NCBI GenBank assembly: GCA_900318395.1
Contig: ONKL01000019.1
Location: 1 to 55,193 of the forward strand
DNA: 55,193 bases
Origin: an uncultured Prevotella sp.
GTDB lineage: Bacteria > Bacteroidota > Bacteroidia > Bacteroidales > Bacteroidaceae
Direction of reading: 5' to 3'
The translations under genes and the position numbers were made by a program. The notes beneath the pieces were generated by a model. The model ran no database searches. It was given only the letters and a program-made list of their open reading frames with translations, and had not been told where the DNA came from. Each line of letters begins with the position of its first letter. The first letter of the stretch is position 1. Positions 28,280 through 34,867 of the stretch are shown piece by piece.

Positions 28280-29317
28280 ATGAAGAATTTCTCAATAATC
28301 CCCGTCGATCATTCGCTTCGTGAGGCGATTCAACAGAAGATCGACAATCTGAATAAGCCCAAGGGCTCCTTAGGGCGCTTGGAGGAGTTAGCCATGCAGA
28401 TCTGTCTGGTGCAGCAGACACTCTCACCCAGTCTGTCACATCCATGTCATCTGCTCTTGGGGGGCGATCATGGTATCGAGCGCGAGGGTGTCAGTGTGTC
28501 GCCCCGTGAGGTCACTTGGCAGCAGATGGTCAACTTCACCCGTGGCGGAGGCGGCGTCAATATGTTCTGCCGCCAGCATGGTTTCGATCTGAAGATTGTC
28601 GATGTAGGTGTCGACTACGACCTCTCTCAAGTGCCAGGCATCATCGATCGTAAGATAGCGCGTGGCACGCGCAACTTCCTCCATGAGGCTGCGATGAGCG
28701 AGGCTGAGTTCGATCGTGCCATAGAGATTGGTGCAGAGCTTGTCGACGATTGTGTGGCCAGTGGTTGTCAGGTGCTTTGTATCGGAGAGATGGGCATCGC
28801 CAATACCTCGCCATCAAGTATCTGGATGAGTCTGTTTGGGGATATTCCTTTGAAGGATTGTATTGGCGCAGGTGCAGGACTTAACCATGATGGCATCAGA
28901 CATAAGTACGAAGTCCTTTCGAAGGCTATGGAGAGATTTACCTCGCGGGGGGACACCCGCGAGGTGCTGCGCTACTTCGGCGGTTTCGAGATGATTACCG
29001 CCATCGGGGCGATGCTCAGGGCAGCCGAACAGCGGCTGGTGATACTCGTCGATGGCTTTATCATGACTGCCTGTGCCCTCGGCGCCTGCCGTCTGTATCC
29101 TCAGGCGCAGGATTATATGATCTTCACCCATTGCGGCGATGAGAGCGGCCACAAGATGATGCTCGATATCCTCGATGCCAAGCCGTTGCTCCATCTCGGA
29201 CTTCGCCTGGGCGAGGGTACGGGAGCCCTCTGCGCCTTCCCCATCGTCGACAGTGCCGTGAGGATGGTTCGCGAGATGAACAACTTCGACAACGCGAAGA
29301 TCACGAAGTACTTTTAA
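28280..29317 (+). CDS. cobT: Nicotinate-nucleotide--dimethylbenzimidazole phosphoribosyltransferase
   Basis: 345 residues. It makes the alpha-ribazole phosphate (or other lower-ligand nucleotide) that becomes the lower loop of the cobamide. Visible signatures are LNKPKGSLGRLEELA, LLGGDHGIEREGVS, CIGEMGIANTSPSS, GAGAGLNHDGIRHK and the catalytic glutamate near LGLRLGEGTGALCAFP. Length is normal. It is the last cobamide gene on this strand. cobS, cobC and cbiB are not in the window, so the nucleotide-loop pathway is completed elsewhere. An A-rich octamer run and the convergent glycosyltransferase follow. Confidence 0.95.
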   Translation: MKNFSIIPVDHSLREAIQQKIDNLNKPKGSLGRLEELAMQICLVQQTLSPSLSHPCHLLLGGDHGIEREGVSVSPREVTWQQMVNFTRGGGGVNMFCRQHGFDLKIVDVGVDYDLSQVPGIIDRKIARGTRNFLHEAAMSEAEFDRAIEIGAELVDDCVASGCQVLCIGEMGIANTSPSSIWMSLFGDIPLKDCIGAGAGLNHDGIRHKYEVLSKAMERFTSRGDTREVLRYFGGFEMITAIGAMLRAAEQRLVILVDGFIMTACALGACRLYPQAQDYMIFTHCGDESGHKMMLDILDAKPLLHLGLRLGEGTGALCAFPIVDSAVRMVREMNNFDNAKITKYF

Positions 29318-29342
29318 AGGTAAAAAAGTAAAAAGGTAAAAT
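29318..29342 (+). repeat. A-rich octamer run after cobT
   Basis: GTAAAAAA-type octamers, about three copies, between the convergent stops of cobT and the glycosyltransferase. No clear hairpin terminator is visible here. Confidence 0.4.
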
Positions 29343-30367
29343 CAGCGATGCTTCTCTGTTCCCGTCCATTTGCGGATGCGACGGGCGAAGGACTTTGCGA
29401 TATGCGCGAAGTTGCCATAGCGCAGGTTCAGCAGCAGTTCCTCGATAGAGTTCTCGACCTTGATCCACGGATGGTTCCACGCATTGGCGCGATAGAGCCG
29501 TTCCAGATAGGCTTTGTTCTCTTCGACGCCCTGCGGGTGCTTCAGGGGGAATGCAAGTTCGTGGCGCTGCATGGTGAACATCCTGCGGATGCGGTGAGGC
29601 GTGGTCTTCAGTTCTGCCGAGAAGTGGGTAGAGTCGGCCATCAGTCCGATGTTATTGATCTGATTCTGCTGGGGCATGATGGCCAGACAGTCGTTGAGCA
29701 GCATGTCGCTCCAGTAGATGGTCTCGAAGTAAGCCTTGCCGCTCTGGCTGTGGTCGCGGAACATCTGCAGCATGTCTTTCCTCAGGTTCCGCTCTTTGGT
29801 CACGCGCTCCAGTTTCTTCATAGCCTTCGGATCACGGATAAAGTCGTAATCAGGATCCCATCGCACTGCCACCCTGCGCCATGAAGCCCAGCCCCAGATG
29901 CTGAAAGCTGAGGTGAAGAAGTAGCTGTCGCTGCAGTCAGGAGTCACCTCGTCGATGTTGAAGCCCGCTATCATCGAGATGCGCTCATCGTGCTCATAAC
30001 GGTCGAGCATCTCCTTGCAGAAGGGGAAGAACGACTGCGAGGGTACCACATCATCTTCGAGCACGATCACCTTGTCGGCTATCGAGAAGGCCCATTGGTG
30101 AGACAGGAAGCCCGAAGGGTCGCAACCCTGATTATGATCGAGATACTGGCGATGCACCTCGCACTCCCAGTCGATATGCGCGTCGCTGACTATCTCGCGA
30201 CACGCCTCGATGCCAGCCATATCCCCCTCGCCGCGAGGACCGTCCTGATAGAGCAGAAGCTTCGAGGGCCGTGCCTGGCGCACGGCGTCGAACACCTGTC
30301 TGAAGGTGTCGCTGCGCGTAAAGAACAGCAGCAATACGGCGATATCTGTCTTGGCGGGATACTTCAT
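29342..30367 (-). CDS. Glycosyltransferase family 2-like protein
   Basis: About 341 residues from the ATG at 30367. A GTG 18 bp earlier was rejected because it coincides with the expected transcription start. The GT-A fold is suggested by AVLLLFFTRSDTF, the acidic LEDDVVPSQSF (metal-binding DxD-like, about residue 105) and an SAFSIWGWASWRR acceptor-side motif typical of nucleotide-diphospho-sugar transferases in Bacteroidales surface-glycan loci. The sugar and acceptor are unknown. It is divergent from the cytidylyltransferase-PLP fusion, with about 90 bp between the two starts, and probably belongs to the same envelope-glycan locus. No membrane segment is seen. Confidence 0.8.
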   Translation of the reverse strand: MKYPAKTDIAVLLLFFTRSDTFRQVFDAVRQARPSKLLLYQDGPRGEGDMAGIEACREIVSDAHIDWECEVHRQYLDHNQGCDPSGFLSHQWAFSIADKVIVLEDDVVPSQSFFPFCKEMLDRYEHDERISMIAGFNIDEVTPDCSDSYFFTSAFSIWGWASWRRVAVRWDPDYDFIRDPKAMKKLERVTKERNLRKDMLQMFRDHSQSGKAYFETIYWSDMLLNDCLAIMPQQNQINNIGLMADSTHFSAELKTTPHRIRRMFTMQRHELAFPLKHPQGVEENKAYLERLYRANAWNHPWIKVENSIEELLLNLRYGNFAHIAKSFARRIRKWTGTEKHR

Positions 30368-30386
30368 AGGAATGTATAATTTCACT

Positions 30387-30395
30387 GCAAAGATA
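30387..30395 (-). promoter_or_regulatory. Promoter of the glycosyltransferase gene
   Basis: TATCTTTGC on the minus strand, 20 bp before the ATG at 30367. Confidence 0.65.
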
Positions 30396-30403
30396 CATTT
30401 TTT

Positions 30404-30429
30404 TGCACGGATTACACAGATTTACACGG
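30404..30429 (-). repeat. Interspersed repeat, copy 2
   Basis: Inverted copy of the element at 28251-28275, lying precisely between the divergent promoters at 30387 and 30438. Confidence 0.7.
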
Positions 30430-30437
30430 ATTTTTTA

Positions 30438-30446
30438 TATTTTTGC
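30438..30446 (+). promoter_or_regulatory. Promoter of the cytidylyltransferase-PLP fusion
   Basis: TATTTTTGC, 23 bp before the ATG at 30469. Confidence 0.6.
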
Positions 30447-30468
30447 AGCAAAATAAAGCAATTAGCGT

Positions 30469-32334
30469 ATGCAAGCAATCATCTTGGCGGCTGGAATGGG
30501 TCGCAGATTAGGAGAACTGACGAAGGAGAACACGAAGTGTATGGTACCCGTGAACGGCGTGCGACTCATCGACCGCCTCTTGCGACAATTGTCCACACTC
30601 CCCCTCACCCGCATCATCATCGTAATAGGCTATAAAGGAAAAGAGCTGAAGGAATATATCCAATCCACCTTCCTCGTTCCACATTCCACATTCCACATTC
30701 CACATTCCACACTCCACATCGACTTTGTCGAAAACCCCATCTACGACAAGACCAACAACATCTACTCGCTCTCGATGGTCAAGGAGCAGCTCCAGCAGGA
30801 CGATACCCTCCTGATAGAGAGCGACCTCATCTTCAGCGACCGCCTCTTCCCCATGATCCTCGAGAACCCCTATCCCAATCTCGCCCTCGTGGCAAAGTAC
30901 GAGTCGTGGATGGACGGTACGATGGTGCGCCTCGATGAAGACCAGTATATCGTGAACTTCATCTCGAAGCAGGCCTTCGACTATGCCGATGTCGATAGTT
31001 ATTATAAAACGGTGAACATCTATAAGTTCAGTCGCGAGTTCCTCCAGCAGCAGTATGTGCCTTTCCTCGATGCCTACACCAAGGCCGTGGGCAACAATGA
31101 GTACTACGAGAACGTGCTGCGCATCATCTCCCTGCTGAACAGTCATAACATGAAGGCGCTGCCCATCGGGAACGAGAAATGGTATGAGATCGACGACAAG
31201 CAGGATCTCGATATCGCCGAGGCCCTCTTTGCCGACGATCAGGACGTCATCCGTAAATATTATGGTCGCTATGGCGGTTTCTGGCGATTCCCCCAGATGC
31301 TCGATTTCTGCTATTTGGTGAATCCCTACTTCCCCTCCAAGCGCATGAAGGACGAGCTGCGCAGCAATTTCGATACCCTGCTGACGGAGTACCCCTCGGG
31401 CATGAAGGTCAACACCCTCATCGCCAGCAAGAGCTTCGGCGTGAGCGAACCCTATATCGTGCCAGGCAACGGAGCTGCCGAGCTTATCAAGGTGCTCATG
31501 GAAGGCATGGATGGTAAAGTCGGCTTCATCCGCCCCTCATTCGAGGAATACCCCAATCGTTACGACCCTTCGCAGCAGGTCACCTTCGTACCCTCCAACG
31601 AGGACTATCGCTATACTGCCGACGATCTGATGGCCTACTTCGGCGATGCAGACATCAAGTCCCTCCTACTCATCAATCCCGATAACCCCTCAGGCAACTT
31701 CATCCCCAAGGCCGATGTGCTGAGGCTGGCACAGTGGTGCGAGGAGCGTGCCATCCGTCTGGTGGTCGATGAGAGCTTTGTGGACTTTAGTGATACGAGG
31801 AGTGTGGAGTGTGGAGTGAGGAGTGACAACTCCCTGCTCTCTGATGTCATTCTCGAGTCTTATCCCCACATGGCCGTTATGAAGAGCATCTCCAAGAGCT
31901 TTGGTGTGCCAGGCCTCCGTCTCGGCATCCTCGCTTCTGCCGATACAGAACTGATTGCGCGGATCAAGAAAGAGGTTTCCATCTGGAACCTCAACTCGTT
32001 TGCCGAGTTCTTCATGCAGATCTACAACAAGCACGAGAGCGACTACCTGAAGGCGTGCGACAAGTTCCTGGCAGAGCGCGACAGCTTCGAACAACATCTG
32101 CGCTCGGTGCCCTTCCTCCGTGTGATGCCCTCGCAGGCCAATTATTTCCTCTGTGAGGTGCTGCCACCTTATACGGCCACTGAGATTGTCATCCACATGC
32201 TCCGTCAGCACAACATCCTGACGCGCGACTGCAGCAAGAAGCCCGGACTCGACCCCACCAAGCAATACATGCGCATCGCCGTGCGCAATCATGAAGACAA
32301 CATGCGGCTTATTGAAGGACTGAGGAAGATGTAA
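30469..32334 (+). CDS. Bifunctional cytidylyltransferase (LicC-like) and PLP-dependent aminotransferase/decarboxylase
   Basis: 621 residues in two domains. Residues 1-255 are a LicC/NTP-transferase domain: AIILAAGMGRRLGELT, KCMVPVNG, DFVENPIYDKTNNIYSL and IESDLIFSD. Residues ~260-621 are a fold-type I PLP enzyme of the HisC/CobD class: VPGNGAAELI, NPDNPSGNF, VVDESFVDF and the PLP lysine in SISKSFGVPGLRLG. Such a fusion could form an amino-alcohol phosphate and activate it with CTP for transfer by a LicD enzyme such as the one at 34076. Residues ~70-84 are encoded by a 7-bp tandem repeat, and a shorter one lies near residues 443-452. The opine-dehydrogenase-like gene starts 18 bp downstream. 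The chemistry is inferred; the domain calls are firm. Confidence 0.88.
   Translation: MQAIILAAGMGRRLGELTKENTKCMVPVNGVRLIDRLLRQLSTLPLTRIIIVIGYKGKELKEYIQSTFLVPHSTFHIPHSTLHIDFVENPIYDKTNNIYSLSMVKEQLQQDDTLLIESDLIFSDRLFPMILENPYPNLALVAKYESWMDGTMVRLDEDQYIVNFISKQAFDYADVDSYYKTVNIYKFSREFLQQQYVPFLDAYTKAVGNNEYYENVLRIISLLNSHNMKALPIGNEKWYEIDDKQDLDIAEALFADDQDVIRKYYGRYGGFWRFPQMLDFCYLVNPYFPSKRMKDELRSNFDTLLTEYPSGMKVNTLIASKSFGVSEPYIVPGNGAAELIKVLMEGMDGKVGFIRPSFEEYPNRYDPSQQVTFVPSNEDYRYTADDLMAYFGDADIKSLLLINPDNPSGNFIPKADVLRLAQWCEERAIRLVVDESFVDFSDTRSVECGVRSDNSLLSDVILESYPHMAVMKSISKSFGVPGLRLGILASADTELIARIKKEVSIWNLNSFAEFFMQIYNKHESDYLKACDKFLAERDSFEQHLRSVPFLRVMPSQANYFLCEVLPPYTATEIVIHMLRQHNILTRDCSKKPGLDPTKQYMRIAVRNHEDNMRLIEGLRKM
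30677..30717 (+). repeat. In-frame heptamer array in the cytidylyltransferase domain
   Basis: About six 7-bp units (a partial GTTCCA, four CATTCCA, one CACTCCA) encoding a peptide of the type HSTFHIP. The total keeps the frame. Confidence 0.85.
31797..31824 (+). repeat. Heptamer array in the PLP domain
   Basis: GAGGAGT, GTGGAGT, GTGGAGT, GAGGAGT: the same family as the other arrays, in the opposite orientation relative to the gene. It encodes about ten residues within a surface loop after the VVDES motif. Confidence 0.7.
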
Positions 32335-32352
32335 TAATGTAAAAATTGGGAA

Positions 32353-33378
32353 ATGAGGATTTGTATTTGTGGAGGTGGTAATCTGGGGCATGTGGTAGCT
32401 GGGTTTCTGGCAGCCCATGCCGATGCTGAGGTGTCGTTGTTGACACGTCATCCAGAACGATGGCAACAGCAGCTCTCCATCTCTACCCCTGAGGGCGCGA
32501 CGCTTCAGGGCCGCCTTTCCCGCATATCCTCCAATCCTCAGGAGGTTGTCCGTCAGGCTGATATCGTGCTGCTCTGCCTGCCAGGATTCTCCATCCGTGA
32601 GGAACTGCAGCTCATCAGCCCCTACCTCTCGCCACAGACAGCCGTCGGCAGCATCGTTTGCAGCACAGGATTCTTCTTCGAGGCATTCAAGATCCTGCCC
32701 CCACAGACACCCCTGTTCGGATTCCAGCGCGTACCCTTTATCTCGCGGATCAACGAATATGGACGCTCCGCCAACCTGTTGGGCTACAAGCCCAGCCTCC
32801 ATATCGCCATCGAGCAGACAGATCGCAAAGAGGCGCTGTGCGCCACGATGCAGCAGCTGTTCCGCGTGCCAGTCCTGCTGTTGAAGAGCTATTATGAAGT
32901 AAGTCTGACTAACAGCAACCCGCTGCTCCATCCTGCTCGCCTCTATACCCTCTGGAGCCACTGGCACGAAGGCATCGTCTATCCCGAGGAAAGCCTGTTC
33001 TACGAGCAGTGGACGGATGAGGCATCAGCACTGTTGATACAGATGGACGAAGAGTTCCAGCAGTTACTCTGCGCCCTGCCAGTCACCAAAGGCAGCATCC
33101 CCACGATCCTCGACTATTACGAGAGCACCGATGCTCCCTCGCTGACGCGCAAGCTGCGTTCTATCCAGGCATTCAAGGGCATCAAGGCCCCCATGAAGAA
33201 GGCTGCTGGCGGCTATGTGCCCGACTTCGGCAGTCGCTATTTCACAGAAGATTTCCCCTATGGCCTGCAGATCATTCAGCATCAGGCCCGAGAGCACCAT
33301 GTCGCAACCCCCGTCATCGACCGCGTCCTGTCCTGGGGATTGCCTCAAGTTGCAAAATTTGCCCCCGATGCGACATGA
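32353..33378 (+). CDS. Octopine/opine dehydrogenase-like NAD(P)-dependent oxidoreductase
   Basis: 341 residues. The N-terminal Rossmann domain starts MRICICGGGNLGHVVAGF and includes ADIVLLCLPGFSIREEL. The C-terminal all-helical domain carries SNPLLHPARLYTLW, the family's catalytic-histidine region. Opine dehydrogenases reductively couple an amino group to a 2-oxo acid; ketopantoate-reductase-like activities are related. It is 18 bp downstream of the cytidylyltransferase-PLP fusion and surely in the same operon, so its amine substrate may be the product of that enzyme. Substrates are not determinable from sequence. The gene ends inside a region of TGCGACA/TGTCGCA inverted words (33368-33428). 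Confidence 0.82.
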   Translation: MRICICGGGNLGHVVAGFLAAHADAEVSLLTRHPERWQQQLSISTPEGATLQGRLSRISSNPQEVVRQADIVLLCLPGFSIREELQLISPYLSPQTAVGSIVCSTGFFFEAFKILPPQTPLFGFQRVPFISRINEYGRSANLLGYKPSLHIAIEQTDRKEALCATMQQLFRVPVLLLKSYYEVSLTNSNPLLHPARLYTLWSHWHEGIVYPEESLFYEQWTDEASALLIQMDEEFQQLLCALPVTKGSIPTILDYYESTDAPSLTRKLRSIQAFKGIKAPMKKAAGGYVPDFGSRYFTEDFPYGLQIIQHQAREHHVATPVIDRVLSWGLPQVAKFAPDAT

Positions 33379-33428
33379 GCTAACCGTCATGAGGGCTTTT
33401 TGTCGCATATAGTTGCAGCTGTCGCAAC
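33368..33428 (+). promoter_or_regulatory. TGTCGCA inverted pair plus direct copy (site A)
   Basis: ATGCGACA (33368-33375) and TGTCGCAT (33401-33408) form an inverted pair, and a third copy, CTGTCGCAAC, lies at 33419-33428. The third copy begins exactly 60 bp before the -7 box at 33479. The same arrangement is seen at 45198-45258. Confidence 0.55.
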
Positions 33429-33478
33429 AACCTCAGCAGAAAAACCATCAAAAACATTTTTATCTTCCGAAATCATCG

Positions 33479-33487
33479 TATCTTTGC
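33479..33487 (+). promoter_or_regulatory. Promoter of the small membrane protein gene
   Basis: TATCTTTGC, about 73 bp before the ATG at 33560. Confidence 0.65.
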
Positions 33488-33559
33488 ATTGTCGAAAGGA
33501 AACTGACGACAACAGAGATCAATAATAATAAAAGTCCAACAATAGAAAAATATAAGGTT

Positions 33560-33760
33560 ATGATGAAGAAGTTTTTATTCTTAGAGGCAGCGTTGATTTG
33601 TTCACTTATTGCGTTATTTTTTTCATCCGCATCAATGACAAAGAATTACACACGCGTCATGGTGGAAAATGATACACAGGTGGGCATCAATAACGCCATG
33701 CAGCTGACCCCAGCCTCTCATGCCTTATATGCGATAGGCCAAAACTACCCAGAGCCTTAA
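33560..33760 (+). CDS. Small membrane-anchored or secreted protein of unknown function
   Basis: 66 residues beginning MMKKFLFLEAALICSLIALF. One hydrophobic segment (residues 4-23) could be a signal peptide or an anchor, and is followed by a polar tail ending PASHALYAIGQNYPEP. The ATG at 33560 (or 33563) was chosen over the in-frame start at 33413, which lies upstream of the promoter. It stands alone with its own promoter and a good terminator at 33788-33825. No family is recognised. Its upstream region shares architecture with that of the tssD pseudogene at 45373. Confidence 0.6.
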   Translation: MMKKFLFLEAALICSLIALFFSSASMTKNYTRVMVENDTQVGINNAMQLTPASHALYAIGQNYPEP

Positions 33761-33787
33761 GGATATTAAGAGAGTCTTATTTCTCAT

Positions 33788-33825
33788 TAAGAGCCATTTG
33801 TCACACTGATAAGTGGCTCTTATTT
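33788..33825 (+). terminator. Intrinsic terminator
   Basis: TAAGAGCCA (33788-33796) pairs with TGGCTCTTA (33814-33822), followed by TTTG. Confidence 0.75.
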
Positions 33826-33968
33826 GTTCAAAAGGACAATACGACACGAAGGAACAAAAAGACTACCATTTTGAGATAAATACTTTTATTGATAATTATA
33901 TATATAATTTAATATAGGATGAATGGTTAAATTATTGTATGCTCGTGTCGTATTGTCTTATTGAACAA
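33824..33968. repeat. 145-bp element with 26-bp terminal inverted repeats
   Basis: The left arm (33824-33849) and right arm (33943-33968) are inverted copies matching at 24 of 26 positions, both containing GACAATACGACACGA. The 93-bp interior is extremely AT-rich and has no gene. It lies between the terminator at 33788 and the licD promoter. The layout resembles a MITE or a recombination site; target duplications are not obvious. Confidence 0.75.
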
Positions 33969-34051
33969 TTTTTCAAAAGACATTATCCGAGGCCTGCGGG
34001 TCTCATGCTCGAAAAATGCCAAATAAATTTGGTTTTTCGCTCACTAAATCG

Positions 34052-34060
34052 TACCTTTGC
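34052..34060 (+). promoter_or_regulatory. Promoter of the licD-like gene
   Basis: TACCTTTGC, 15 bp before the ATG at 34076 and only 3 bp before another ATG at 34064. Confidence 0.6.
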
Positions 34061-34075
34061 AGCATGGTGACGGAA

Positions 34076-34867
34076 ATGAAAGAAGAATTGCGTAGGAGGT
34101 TTAATCCGGAGGGCTCGATGCTGCGTAGGCAGCAGATGAGAATGCTGGAGATTTTGTTGGAGGTGGACAGGATATGCAAGAAGCATGATATCCCTTACTG
34201 GCTCAGTAGTGGCACACTGATTGGAGCGATGCGCCACGACGGGTTTATACCCTGGGATGACGATCTCGACATTGAGATGCTGCGCTCTGACTACCTGCGA
34301 CTGATGGAGGTGCTGCCCAAGGAACTGCCTGACTGGCTCGCGCTGCAGAACCACGAGACGGACCCGAACTACTTCTACTTCTACGCCAAGGTGCGCGACC
34401 GCCGTTCACGGATGCTGGAGCAGAACGGCTACGACCGTCTTTGGAAGGAACAGGGTATCTATATCGACATCTTCCCGATGGAGAAGCATCCTATCTGGCT
34501 GCACAAGTTGACGGAGAAGACGGTAGGACACATGTATAAGATCTGGCGCACGAGCACAGACGACGCCAAGGCCATCAAGCAGGTGCGACGTATCTTCGAT
34601 CTCAATAATAAGGTGATCTTCCCTTTCCTCCGCCTTTTCACTCCACACTCATCCCTCCTCACTTCCGCCATGGGTATCCCTTTCCATAATCCCCGGTATA
34701 TGGACGAGATATTCCCGCTGACGACACATGTGTTTGAGGGCTATCAGCTGCCTGTGCCTGGTCATGCCGATGCCCATCTGAGACATATCTTCGGGGATTA
34801 TATGCAGTTGCCTAACCTCGAGAAGTTAGCTTTGCACGTAGGAAAGCTTGAATTTCTTTCAGAATGA
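34076..34867 (+). CDS. LicD family phosphotransferase
   Basis: About 263 residues from the ATG at 34076; the start at 34064 would fall before the likely transcription start. The LicD core is clear: ILLEVDRICKKHDIPYWLSS, GTLIGAMRHDGFIPWDDDLD with its acidic cluster, and GIYIDIFPME. LicD proteins move phosphocholine or a related phospho-amino-alcohol from a CDP-linked donor onto a cell-surface glycan. The CDP donor could come from the fusion enzyme at 30469. Part of the sequence near 34639-34666 is a degenerate heptamer array (CACTCCA-like). Its 3' end overlaps that of the convergent flippase gene by 56 bp. Confidence 0.88.
   Translation: MKEELRRRFNPEGSMLRRQQMRMLEILLEVDRICKKHDIPYWLSSGTLIGAMRHDGFIPWDDDLDIEMLRSDYLRLMEVLPKELPDWLALQNHETDPNYFYFYAKVRDRRSRMLEQNGYDRLWKEQGIYIDIFPMEKHPIWLHKLTEKTVGHMYKIWRTSTDDAKAIKQVRRIFDLNNKVIFPFLRLFTPHSSLLTSAMGIPFHNPRYMDEIFPLTTHVFEGYQLPVPGHADAHLRHIFGDYMQLPNLEKLALHVGKLEFLSE
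34639..34666 (+). repeat. Degenerate heptamer array in the licD-like gene
   Basis: Four 7-bp units (CACTCCA, CACTCAT, CCCTCCT, CACTTCC), encoding about nine residues beginning TPHSSLLTS. Confidence 0.5.

Noticed and set aside
31690-32967. 425-codon minus-strand frame crossing two plus-strand genes
   Set aside because: It spans the PLP domain and the dehydrogenase on the other strand and has no family signature.
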